DNA of 54,651 bases, taken from Opitutia bacterium Tous-C4FEB (GTDB lineage: Bacteria; Verrucomicrobiota; Verrucomicrobiia; Opitutales; Opitutaceae). A model generated the notes under the pieces. That model was not told where the DNA came from, made no database searches, and saw only the letters and a list, made by a program, of their open reading frames with translations. Both the position numbers and the translations under genes were made by a program. Each line of letters opens with the position of its first letter. Position 1 is the first letter of the stretch. The stretch is from assembly GCA_002304445.1 (NCBI GenBank), contig NEVA01000023.1, forward strand, positions 1 through 54,651, read 5' to 3'. Below, in pieces: positions 33,817-42,600 of this stretch.

Positions 33817-33843
33817 GTGCTCACAGCGTGCTCACATGAGCAC
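33817..33843. promoter_or_regulatory. VapB operator: direct and inverted GTGCTCAC repeats
   Basis: GTGCTCACA occurs at 33817-33825 and again at 33828-33836, and the second copy forms a perfect dyad GTGCTCA-CA-TGAGCAC at 33828-33843 that includes the vapB ATG. A TTGACA matching a -35 box lies at 33802-33807. This is a typical autoregulatory site for a VapBC complex. Confidence 0.65.
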
Positions 33844-34048
33844 CACCATCACGGCAAAAGTTTTCAAGGCGGGAAACTCCAAGGCGCTGCGCCTGCCCCG
33901 CGGGCTCGATGTGAGGGCGAAAGCCTACGAAATCACCCCGACCGCGACGGGTTTCATGATGACCGACCCAAAGGCGGAAGCGCGCCGGTTAAAGGCGTTG
34001 CAGGCCTTGTGGGGCTCTGCGCCTGACTTTCCCGATCACACGAAATGA
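33836..34048 (+). CDS. vapB: VapB-type antitoxin
   Basis: A 70-residue antitoxin with an AbrB-like N-terminus (TAKVFKAGNSKALRLPRGLD), the usual VapB DNA-binding fold, and an acidic/basic C-terminal tail that should bind VapC. The ATG at 33836 is chosen because the family sequence begins there; an upstream start at 33812 would translate the operator. It overlaps vapC by 4 bp (ATGA). Confidence 0.85.
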   Translation: MSTTITAKVFKAGNSKALRLPRGLDVRAKAYEITPTATGFMMTDPKAEARRLKALQALWGSAPDFPDHTK

Positions 34049-34467
34049 TCTTCTTGCCGGACACCAATGTGCTCTCCCGTTACCTCAGAGGTCGGGATGA
34101 AGACGTGCCGTTAAAGTCGCGGCTGGAGCGATCCCTCGCCGACTGCCGGCTGTCGTCCATCGCGCTGATGGAACTGGAATACGGCGCGGCGAAGCGACCG
34201 GAAGTCACGGTCTTTCGCGAGCGCATTGCCCGGTTAAAAGCGGTGTTTCCCGGTGTCGCCCCGTTTGACGCGGCGGCGGCTTACCAGTCGGGAATCGTGC
34301 GCGCCTACCTCGCCCGCCTAAGACCCAACGCCCAGCCCATCGGCGCCTACGACGCACTTTTGGCCGGACATGCGCTGGCCCTGGGAGCGGTTTTCGTGAC
34401 GCACAACGTCGCCGAGTTTTCGCGGGTGCCGGGCTTGGCGATCGAGGATTGGTCGCACGCCCGGTGA
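34045..34467 (+). CDS. vapC: VapC-type PIN-domain ribonuclease toxin
   Basis: A 140-residue PIN-domain toxin. Catalytic acidic residues are visible at D6 (FLPDTNVLSRYL), E43 (MELEYG) and D103 (PIGAYDALLAGHAL); VTHNVAEFSRVPGL is the family C-terminus, with N121 where many have an aspartate or asparagine. VapC enzymes cut tRNA or rRNA when VapB is degraded. It is coupled to vapB by overlapping stop and start codons. Confidence 0.88.
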   Translation: MIFLPDTNVLSRYLRGRDEDVPLKSRLERSLADCRLSSIALMELEYGAAKRPEVTVFRERIARLKAVFPGVAPFDAAAAYQSGIVRAYLARLRPNAQPIGAYDALLAGHALALGAVFVTHNVAEFSRVPGLAIEDWSHAR

Positions 34468-34608
34468 GCGGGCGGGTTGGAATTGCCGCGACGTTTTTGA
34501 ACAAAATATTGTCGCAGCCATTCTAGTCGGCGACTCGGCTCTCGGGTAATTTAGTGATTCTTGTTCTTCCTCCCGCGCGTCACCCCACGTCTGCCTCGGA
34601 TTATCCCT

Positions 34609-35835
34609 ATGTTTAACTCCTTCTCTCGCCGCGTCGTAGTTGCCGGCTTCGCCTGCGCCGTCTGGCCCTTGCTGGCACAAGCCTCCGCGGCGACGCCGTC
34701 GATTACTTTCAAGAAGCAGATCGTCGACGCCAGATTCTACGCCGAGAGTATCGCCGCCGCCGACGTTAACCAAGATGGTAAGCCTGACCTGATCGTCGGG
34801 CCTTTGTGGTGGGCCGGGCCGGGCTTCACCAAACGGACCGAGCTCCGTGCCCCCCACGCCTACGACAAAGAGAGTTATTCCGACACCTTCATTTCCGACG
34901 CGGGTGATGTGGACGGCGATGGCTTGCCCGATGCGATCCAAATCGGCTGGCCCGGCCGCCCCGCGCACTGGTTGAGGAATCCGGGCAAGACCGGCGGTGA
35001 TTGGCCCCGTTTTCTGATCCATCCTTACGTCGGCACCGAGTCGCCCCACTTTGTGAAGCTCTTGGCCGGCCAGCCTGACGTGCTGATTTTCTCCGCTTAC
35101 AAAAAAATCGGCTATGCCACCCGGCAGCCCGGTAAGCCCGAGACCCCGTGGTCGTTCCGGGCGATTTCTCCCGAAGGCGAGTGGCAACGTTACACCCATG
35201 GCATCGGCGCCGGCGACATTAACGGTGATGGTCGGGCTGATTTGCTCACGTTTAACGGTTGGTGGGAGCAACCCGCGTCCCTGGCCGGCGACCCGCTGTG
35301 GAAGTTTCACGCCACCGACTTCGGCAAAGGCGGCGCCCAGATGTATGTTTACGATGTAAACGGCGACGGCCGCGCCGACGTCATCACCAGTATCGAGGCC
35401 CACAAATACGGCGTGAGCTGGTTCGAACAGCTGCCGCCCGTCGCCGGCGCCACCGGGCCGACGTGGCGCGAGCACGCGATCTTGAGCCGCGATCCCGCCG
35501 AAAAACTTGGCGGCGTCCAATTTTCCCAGCCCCATGCCACGGTTCTGGCGGACATCGATGGCGACGGCTTGCTCGACGTCGTCACCGGCAAACGGCATTG
35601 GGCCCACGGCTCAAAAGGCGACCCCGAGCCCAACGCGCCCGCCGTGCTCTATTGGTTCAAACTCAGCCGCGATCCCGCGACCAAAGCGGTCACCTACACG
35701 CCGCACCAGATCGACAACGATTCAGGTGTCGGCACCCAGTTTGTGGTGACGGACCTGGATGGCGACGGCCGGCCCGATGTCGCTGTTGGCAACAAACGCG
35801 GCGTCTTCGCCTTCATCCAACAACGCACCCCGTAG
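34609..35835 (+). CDS. Exported VCBS/FG-GAP repeat protein at the head of the sugar locus
   Basis: A 408-residue protein with a signal peptide (ends near LLAQASA). It has at least five FG-GAP blades: DVNQDGKPDLIVG, DVDGDGLPDAIQIG, DINGDGRADLLTF, DVNGDGRADVITS, DIDGDGLLDVVTG and DLDGDGRPDVAVG. These form a calcium-binding beta propeller in the periplasm or at the surface. Function unknown; position suggests ligand binding in the following sugar-oxidation genes. The ATG at 34609 gives a clean signal peptide. Confidence 0.82.
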   Translation: MFNSFSRRVVVAGFACAVWPLLAQASAATPSITFKKQIVDARFYAESIAAADVNQDGKPDLIVGPLWWAGPGFTKRTELRAPHAYDKESYSDTFISDAGDVDGDGLPDAIQIGWPGRPAHWLRNPGKTGGDWPRFLIHPYVGTESPHFVKLLAGQPDVLIFSAYKKIGYATRQPGKPETPWSFRAISPEGEWQRYTHGIGAGDINGDGRADLLTFNGWWEQPASLAGDPLWKFHATDFGKGGAQMYVYDVNGDGRADVITSIEAHKYGVSWFEQLPPVAGATGPTWREHAILSRDPAEKLGGVQFSQPHATVLADIDGDGLLDVVTGKRHWAHGSKGDPEPNAPAVLYWFKLSRDPATKAVTYTPHQIDNDSGVGTQFVVTDLDGDGRPDVAVGNKRGVFAFIQQRTP

Positions 35836-35892
35836 TCTTTTCGCACCTTTCCGAAACCCTTAACCTTAATCTTTCCACTCAAACTTCATTCC

Positions 35893-37164
35893 ATGGCCAT
35901 TCCCTCCGTCCTCGATCTCAAAATCGTTAAGAAATCCACGCAAAGCCTCGTTGAGGCCGAGCTTGCCGCCACCGGCGGTCTGCTTCGGCTTGCGCCCGCC
36001 TGGGTGCCGCGCTCTTTCCTCCAGCCCGGCCTGCGGATCAAGCTCCACCCCGATGATACCTACGCCTATGGCCTGAATCGCGGCGGCATTGACGAACGTT
36101 GGTTTGCCTCGACGACCGTCACCGCCAACGAGGGTCGCGCTTGGGACGAAGGCCTCAGCTGGTGCGTGGTCGGCAACAAAAAGTTTACGCTTCAGCAAGC
36201 CGTGGCCGATACCGGTGCCACACTCGTCGGTTCGGCGATTTGGAAAAAATACAAGAAGTGGCCCGTTTACTCGAAGTTCTTCGATAACATGGGGCCGATC
36301 CCGCACCACATGCACCAAAGTGCCGCGCAGGCGAAGCTCGTCGGCCAAGAAGGCAAACCGGAGTCCTACTACTTCCCGCCGCAGCACAATCCCGTCGGCA
36401 ACAACTTCCCCTATACGTTCATGGGCTTCGAGCCCGGCACGACGAAAGAGCAGGTCAAACAGTGTATCCGCAATTGGAACAAGGGCGACAACGGCATCCT
36501 CGATCTCTCGAAAGCCTACCGCCTCAAAGTCGGCTCCGGTTGGCTGATTGATCCGTGCATCCTCCACGCCCCCGGTTCCCTCTGCACCTACGAGCCGCAG
36601 TGGGGCAGCGACGTCTTCGGCATGTATCAAAACCTCGTCGAGGGCCGCGAAGTGCCATGGTCGCTCCTGGTAAAGGACATGCCCAAGTCGAAGCACAAGG
36701 ACATCGATTTCATCGTCGATCAGCTCGACTGGGAGAAGAACGTGGACCCGAATTTCAAGGACAACCACTACCTCGAGCCCGTTCCTGTGGCCGACACCCG
36801 CAGCGAGGGTTACGTCGACCGCTGGATCGTTTACGGCAAAGTTGACGGCGAACAGCTCTTCACCGCCAAGGAACTGACCGTCGATCCCGGCACCAAATGC
36901 ACCGTCAAGGATACCGGCGCTTACGGCCTCATCTGCGTGCAAGGCTCCGGCAAGATCAACGGCCAGCCGCTCGTCAGTCCGAAGCTCATCCGCTTCCATG
37001 AGCTCACCGAGGACGAGTATTTCTGCACCGAAGACGGCGCGAAAGCCGGGGTTACCTTTGAGAATACCAGCTCGACCGAGCCCATGGTTTGCCTCCGGTA
37101 TTTCGGTCCCGAAGTAAATCCCACCGCCCCGAAAATGGGCGCGTATCGCAATAACAAGTTCTGA
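35893..37164 (+). CDS. Cupin sugar isomerase, class I mannose-6-phosphate isomerase-like
   Basis: A 423-residue double-cupin protein without a signal peptide. GPIPHHMHQS (residues about 135-144) supplies histidine metal ligands, YYFPPQHNP lies in the family position, and GWLIDPCILHAPGSLCTYEP carries the second histidine and the arginine-region loop, as in phosphomannose isomerases. The exact sugar is not determined. It follows the FG-GAP gene by 57 bp and precedes a TIM-barrel isomerase, suggesting cytoplasmic processing of the sugar that the locus imports. Confidence 0.72.
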   Translation: MAIPSVLDLKIVKKSTQSLVEAELAATGGLLRLAPAWVPRSFLQPGLRIKLHPDDTYAYGLNRGGIDERWFASTTVTANEGRAWDEGLSWCVVGNKKFTLQQAVADTGATLVGSAIWKKYKKWPVYSKFFDNMGPIPHHMHQSAAQAKLVGQEGKPESYYFPPQHNPVGNNFPYTFMGFEPGTTKEQVKQCIRNWNKGDNGILDLSKAYRLKVGSGWLIDPCILHAPGSLCTYEPQWGSDVFGMYQNLVEGREVPWSLLVKDMPKSKHKDIDFIVDQLDWEKNVDPNFKDNHYLEPVPVADTRSEGYVDRWIVYGKVDGEQLFTAKELTVDPGTKCTVKDTGAYGLICVQGSGKINGQPLVSPKLIRFHELTEDEYFCTEDGAKAGVTFENTSSTEPMVCLRYFGPEVNPTAPKMGAYRNNKF

Positions 37165-37170
37165 AAAAGT

Positions 37171-37243
37171 AGGGCAGGGTCTCCGCCCCGCCCTTTCTCC
37201 GTTTCTTTTTTCCCAATCCAGGGCGGGTCAAAGACTCCGCCCT
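37171..37243 (+). repeat. Two GGGCGGGTC-type hairpins after the cupin gene
   Basis: AGGGCAGGGT...CCGCCCT at 37171-37194 and AGGGCGGGTC-AAA-GACTCCGCCCT at 37220-37243 are two imperfect hairpins of the same family as those at 14881, 39595 and 39648. The first lies 6 bases past the stop, the second 34 bases before the next start. They may attenuate transcription between genes. Confidence 0.65.
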
Positions 37244-37277
37244 GCTTTTCAACCTCAACTCCCCCTCCCAAAATAAT

Positions 37278-38315
37278 ATGCCCGCCAATAACTTCCCCAA
37301 ACTCCACAACGCAGCCTGGCCCGGTCTCGTCGGCAAAGGCTCCCCCGGCGCCGAGCCGTTCATCGACCTCGACACCATGCTCGATCTCACCGCGAAAGCC
37401 GATGTCGGCGGCGTGAAATTCGATGGCATCGATCTCTTCCTCTACAACCCGCACACCGATATCGATATCTCCGACGACGGCATCAAGGCCCTCGCCAACA
37501 AGATCAAGTCGAAGGGTCTCGTCGTCGGTTCCGTCGTCGCCCCGGTGTGGTTCGACGCTTCCGCCGGCGGTGACGAAAAGGCCCGCGCCAACTTCGTCTC
37601 CCACGTCCGCAAGGCCATCCGCATCGCGAAAAAACTCCGCGAGCTCGGCGTGCGTCCCTACGGCGTCGTCCGCATCGACAGCGCCACGGGCGTCACCGCC
37701 TGGGACAAAGACCCTAAGGGCACCACCAAGCTCATCGCCCAAACCTTCCGCGAATGCGGCAAGATCGCCAAGGGCGAAGGCGAGCGCCTCGCCGCCGAAG
37801 GTGAGATCTGCTGGGGCGGCATGCACTCTTGGAAAAACATGCTCAACCTCCTCGAGGCCGTTGGCATGCCCAAGGTCGTCGGCTTCCAAGCCGACATGTC
37901 GCACACGCACCTCTACACGCTCGGCGCCAACGCCGAGGCGCACCGCATCGTCCCGAAGAATTACCACTACGAGCCCGCCGAGTTCCACAAGGCGATGGTG
38001 AAGCTCACCGACGCGCTCCGTCCGTGGACGATCGATTTCCACGTCGCGCAAAACGACGGCAGCACCTACGGTTCCGGCTCGCACGAGAAGACCGGCCGCC
38101 ACTGCCTCGCCACCGACCCGAAGGGCAAACTCAACATCGCCCGCGACTCCGGCTACTGGCTCCGCGACGGCAAGGGCAAGGTCACGAAAAAGATGAAACA
38201 CATCTGCTGGGACGGCTGCATGTTCTCCAACGAAGTCCTCATGAAACAGCAGACGTGGAACGACATTCTCGCCGCCATGATCGAGGTCCGCACCAACCAC
38301 GGCTGGGTCGGCTGA
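37278..38315 (+). CDS. Xylose-isomerase-like TIM-barrel enzyme
   Basis: A 345-residue cytoplasmic protein of the sugar isomerase/epimerase/2-keto-myo-inositol dehydratase-like TIM-barrel group. Visible blocks are [54 protein letters not shown] and [10 protein letters not shown]. The Asp/His/Asp residues in these blocks are plausible metal ligands. No signal peptide. In loci of this sort such enzymes epimerise, dehydrate or cleave keto-sugars made by the neighbouring Gfo/Idh/MocA enzyme; the reaction here is unknown. Confidence 0.75.
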   Translation: MPANNFPKLHNAAWPGLVGKGSPGAEPFIDLDTMLDLTAKADVGGVKFDGIDLFLYNPHTDIDISDDGIKALANKIKSKGLVVGSVVAPVWFDASAGGDEKARANFVSHVRKAIRIAKKLRELGVRPYGVVRIDSATGVTAWDKDPKGTTKLIAQTFRECGKIAKGEGERLAAEGEICWGGMHSWKNMLNLLEAVGMPKVVGFQADMSHTHLYTLGANAEAHRIVPKNYHYEPAEFHKAMVKLTDALRPWTIDFHVAQNDGSTYGSGSHEKTGRHCLATDPKGKLNIARDSGYWLRDGKGKVTKKMKHICWDGCMFSNEVLMKQQTWNDILAAMIEVRTNHGWVG

Positions 38316-38323
38316 GCCCACCC

Positions 38324-38397
38324 GTCATTGCGAGGCGCGTAGCGCCGCGGCTATCCAGCTGGATCGCCACGGCCCGCTGCGCGCCCCTCGCGATGAC
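38324..38397. repeat. GTCATTGCGAG dispersed repeat, full palindromic copy
   Basis: GTCATTGCGAGG at 38324-38335 and CCTCGCGATGAC at 38386-38397 are inverted arms (11 of 12 match), with an inner dyad ATCCAGCTGGAT at 38353-38364. It fills the gap between the TIM-barrel and Gfo/Idh/MocA genes. The GTCATTGCGAG core belongs to a repeat type seen in the intergenic DNA of many unrelated bacteria; a half copy lies at 51571. Confidence 0.75.
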
Positions 38398-38437
38398 AAT
38401 CCGTTACTCTTTCTAGTTCAAAATCCACTCACTCCCT

Positions 38438-39586
38438 ATGGCCAAGAAACAACTCCGCATCGGTCTCATCGGCTACAGCTTCATGGGCCGCGCTCACAGC
38501 AACGCCTTCCATCAGGTTAATCACTTCTTCCCCTCGTCCTACGAACTCGTCCCGCAAGCCGTCTGCGGCCGCGACGCCGCGAAAACGCAGGAGTTCGCCG
38601 ACAAATGGGGCTACAAGTCCATCGAGACCGATTGGAAGAAGCTCATCGCGCGCGACGACATCGACGTCGTCGACATCGCCACGCCGAACAATCTCCACGC
38701 CGAGCAAGTCATCGCCGCCGCCAAGGCCGGCAAGATGATCCTCTGCGAAAAGCCCCTCGCGCTCAACGGACCCGAGGCCGAAAAAATGCTCAAGGCCGTC
38801 ACGAAGGCCGGCGTGGCCAATATGGTCTGGTATAACTACCGCCGCTGCCCCGCCGTCGTGCTCGCCAAGCAACTCATCGACGCCGGCAAGCTCGGTCGCG
38901 TTTACCACTACCGAGCAAACTTTCTCCAAGACTGGACCATCAATGCCGATCTCCCGCAGGGCGGCACCGGCCTCTGGCGCCTGGACTCCAAAGTCTCCGG
39001 CTCCGGCGTCACCGGCGATTTGCTCGCGCACTGCATCGACACCGCGATGTGGCTCAACGGTGGCATCAAAGATGTGAGCGCGATGACCGAGACTTTCGTC
39101 AAAGAGCGCAAACACACCGTCACCGGCAAGGTTGAGAAGGTGAACATCGACGACGCCTGTCTGTTTCACTGTCACTTCAACAACGGCTCCCTCGGCCTCT
39201 TCGAGTCCACCCGTTACGCCCGCGGCCACAAGGCGCTCTATACCTTCGAGATCAACGGCGCGAACATGTCGCTCAAGTGGGACCTGCATGATCTCCACCG
39301 CCTCCAAGTCTTCGACTATACCGACGAAGGCCCGGAGCGCGGCTGGAAGAGCATCCACGTCTCCGACGGCGATCATCCCTATTGCGGCAATTGGTGGGTG
39401 CCCGGTCTCCAGCTCGGTTACGAACACAGTTTCGTCCATGCGATGGTCGAGTTCGTCCGCGGCCTCGAAAGCGGCAAGGGCTGCAAACCCGACTTCAAAG
39501 ACGGACTCGCCACCGACTATGTGACCGACGCCGTGCTCAAGTCGGCCAAGACCCGCAAGTGGCAGAAAGTAAAGCAGGCCAAATGA
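38438..39586 (+). CDS. Gfo/Idh/MocA-family dehydrogenase, cytoplasmic
   Basis: A 382-residue NAD(P)-dependent sugar or cyclitol dehydrogenase. The Rossmann motif is [18 protein letters not shown] near residues 6-23, the catalytic lysine lies in [11 protein letters not shown] near 102-112, and the C-terminal alpha/beta domain includes [20 protein letters not shown] with the usual Asp/His pair. Unlike the enzyme at 13507 it has no Tat signal. It likely oxidises a hydroxyl of the sugar (often C3) using NAD, feeding the TIM barrel and DUF1080 enzymes of the locus. Confidence 0.88.
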   Translation: MAKKQLRIGLIGYSFMGRAHSNAFHQVNHFFPSSYELVPQAVCGRDAAKTQEFADKWGYKSIETDWKKLIARDDIDVVDIATPNNLHAEQVIAAAKAGKMILCEKPLALNGPEAEKMLKAVTKAGVANMVWYNYRRCPAVVLAKQLIDAGKLGRVYHYRANFLQDWTINADLPQGGTGLWRLDSKVSGSGVTGDLLAHCIDTAMWLNGGIKDVSAMTETFVKERKHTVTGKVEKVNIDDACLFHCHFNNGSLGLFESTRYARGHKALYTFEINGANMSLKWDLHDLHRLQVFDYTDEGPERGWKSIHVSDGDHPYCGNWWVPGLQLGYEHSFVHAMVEFVRGLESGKGCKPDFKDGLATDYVTDAVLKSAKTRKWQKVKQAK

Positions 39587-39594
39587 TCTAGAGC

Positions 39595-39668
39595 AGGGCA
39601 GGGCCTTTGCCCTGCCCTAGTTTGAGTTTCTCTCCTCCAAAAACCCCGGGCGGGTCTCAGACCCGCCC
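39595..39668 (+). repeat. Two strong hairpins between Gfo/Idh/MocA and the ThuA fusion gene
   Basis: AGGGCAGGGC-CTTT-GCCCTGCCCT at 39595-39618 (perfect 10-bp stem) and GGGCGGGTCT-C-AGACCCGCCC at 39648-39668 (perfect 10-bp arms). Each is followed by a T-containing stretch (AGTTTGAGTTT; CTCCTTTTT), as in intrinsic terminators. They probably reduce readthrough into the very long next gene. Confidence 0.7.
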
Positions 39669-39680
39669 TCCTTTTTCCCC

Positions 39681-42600
39681 ATGTTTTGTCACGCCGCCCG
39701 CCTCCTCGCCTTGGTCTCCGTTTTCGCCGCCACGCTCACCGCGGCCGCTCAGAATTCCCTCGTGCTCAATCCGCCCGCCGGGTCGAAGGCCACGGGCAAA
39801 CACGTGGTCCTCCTTTCCGGCGATGAGGAATACCGCAGCGAGGAGGCCCTCCCGATGTTGGCGAAAATTCTCAGCCAACGCCACGGCTTCAAGACCACCG
39901 TCCTCTTCTCGTTGGGGGCCGACGGCACGATCGATCCCACCAACGGCAAATCGCTCGCCGACTCCGAAGCCCTGGACACCGCCGACATTATCATCATGTC
40001 GCTCCGTTTTCGTCTGTGGACCGATGAAGCGATGGCGCGCTTCGACGCCGCTTATCGCCGCGGAGTTCCGATGATTGCGCTGCGCACCTCGACGCACGCC
40101 TTCAACTTTCCCGCCGCCAGCAAGTGGTCGGATTACTCGTGGAACAACAAGACCACCAACCCGGGAGGCTTTGGGAACCAAGTCTTGGGCGAAACGTGGA
40201 TTTCCCACTGGGGCAAACACAAGATCGAGGCCACCCGCACCGCCGTCGAGCCGGCCAACGCCAACGACCCGCTCCTGCGCGGCGTGGGTGAGATTTTTGG
40301 CCCCACCGACGTCTACGAAGTCTCATTGCCCGATGATGCAAAGATTCTCCTGCGCGGCCTCGTGTTGAAGGGCATGCAACCCACCGACGCACCGGCCGAC
40401 ACGGTGAAGAAACTCGCCGGCACGACCGCCACCCAGCCGCTCAACTCACCCGCGATGCCCGTTGCTTGGACGCGTCTCCACCGGAATCCCGCCGGCAAAG
40501 AAAACAAAATTTTCGTCACCACGATGGGTGATGGCATCGACTTACAGGACGAGTCGCTCCGCCGGCTGGTCGTCAATGCCACCTACTGGGCCGCCGGGCT
40601 CGAAATTCCGGCCAAGGCCGATGTCGCCACGTTCGACGGTTACGCCCCGCGCATGTACGGCTTCAACGGCTATCGCACCGGCATCAAACCCGCCGACCAT
40701 GCCCTTGGTAAAGTGCTCCCCGTGGGCGGCACCGTGCCGCCGCCGCCGCCGAAACCTCCGGCCGCGCCGAAGCCCACGACGTCGGTCGCACCTGTGGCGC
40801 CCACGATCCCCGCCGCGCTCAACACGCCGCTCACCCTTAATCCCGGCACCAAGATCGCCCTCGTCGGCAACGCGCTCGCCGATCGCATGCAGCATTTCGG
40901 CGCGCTCGAGACGCTCATTCACGCGAAGTATCCGAAACACGAACTCGTCGTGCGCAATCTCGCCGTCACCGGCGACGAACTGACCACCCGCGCCCGTTCC
41001 AAAGACTTTGGCTCCCCCGACGAGTGGCTCGCCCGCGTCGGCGCCGATGTGATTTTTGCCTTCTTCGGTTTCAACGAATCCTTCGCCGGTCCCGCCGGCC
41101 TCGCGAAATTCAAGTCGGATCTCGATGCGTTCCTCCGCGACACCCGCGCCAAAAATTACGGCACCCGCGGAGCGCCGCAGATCGTGCTGTTCTCGCCGAT
41201 CGCCAACGAAGCCCATCCCGACAAAAATTTCGAAATTCCGGCGGCGAACAACCGCAACCTCGCGCTCTACGCCGCCGCGATGGCCGAGGTCGCCGGCGAT
41301 CGCGCCGGTGTGACCTTCGTCGATCTCTACGCCCCTTCGCAGAAACTGTTCGCTGAGGCCGCCAAGGCCGGCCGGCCGCTCACGATCAACGGCGTCCACC
41401 TCAACCAGACTGGTGACGCCGCCTTCGCGCCCGTGATTTTCCAGACGCTATTTGGCGAAGCCGCGCCGGTCGGTGACTTCTCGCAACTCCAGGCCGCCGT
41501 AAACCGGAAAAACACCGAGTGGCATTCCCGCTACCGCACGGTCGATGGCTACAACATCTACGGCGACCGGTCGAAGATCGCCTACGAATCCGTCAAGGAT
41601 CAGCCCAAGATCACCAATTATCAGATCATGCAGGAGGAGATGAAACAGCGCGACACCATCACGGCCAACCGCGACCGCATCCTCTGGGCTGCCGCCAAGG
41701 GCGAAACCGCCCCGCCCGAGATGCTCTCGCTTCCGTTGGTCACTCCTTTCGGCACCAACAAGCCCGGCACCAACCCCGACGGCACCTACGAGTTCTTCAC
41801 CCCGGAGCAATCCATGGCGCAGATGAAACTCGCCCCCGGAGTGAAGGTGAACCTGTTCGCCAGCGAGCGCGAATTCCCCGAACTCGCCAAAGCCGTGCAG
41901 ATGGCCTGGGACACCAAGGGCCGCCTCTGGGTCGCCGTCTGGCCCAACTACCCGAGCCGCACCCCCACTTCCAAACTCGGCGACAGCATCATCATCCTGG
42001 AAGACACCGACCGTGACGGCAAAGCCGACAAACTCACCCACTTCCTCGACAACCTGAATTGCCCGACTGGCTTTCAATTCTACAAGGACGGCCTGCTCGT
42101 CATGCAGGCGCCGAATCTCTGGTTCGTCCGCGACACCGACGGCGACGGCAAGGCCGACACCCGCGAAAAAGTCCTCATGGGCCTCGACTCCGCCGACTCC
42201 CATCACACCGCCAACTCCCTCGTCTACGAGCCCGGCGGCGCGATTCTGCTCAGCGACGGCGTCTTCCACCGCTCGCAGGTTGAGACCGCCCTCGGGCCCG
42301 TGCGCAACATCGACGGCGCGCTTTTTCGTTTTGAGCCGCGCACCGGGAAATTCGAGACCTACGCCGCGTACGGCTTCGCCAATCCGCACGGCCGCGCCTT
42401 CGACCGCTGGGGCAATGATATCATCACCGACGCCACCGGCAATGCCACCTACTTTGGCGCGGCCTTCAGCGGTCGCCTCGATTACCCCGAGAAACACCCA
42501 CGGTTGAAACAGATTTGGGAACGTCCGTCGCGCCCCTCCGCCGGCAGCACGATCATTACGAGCACGCATTTCCCCCAAGAGTATTGGGGCAATTATCTTA

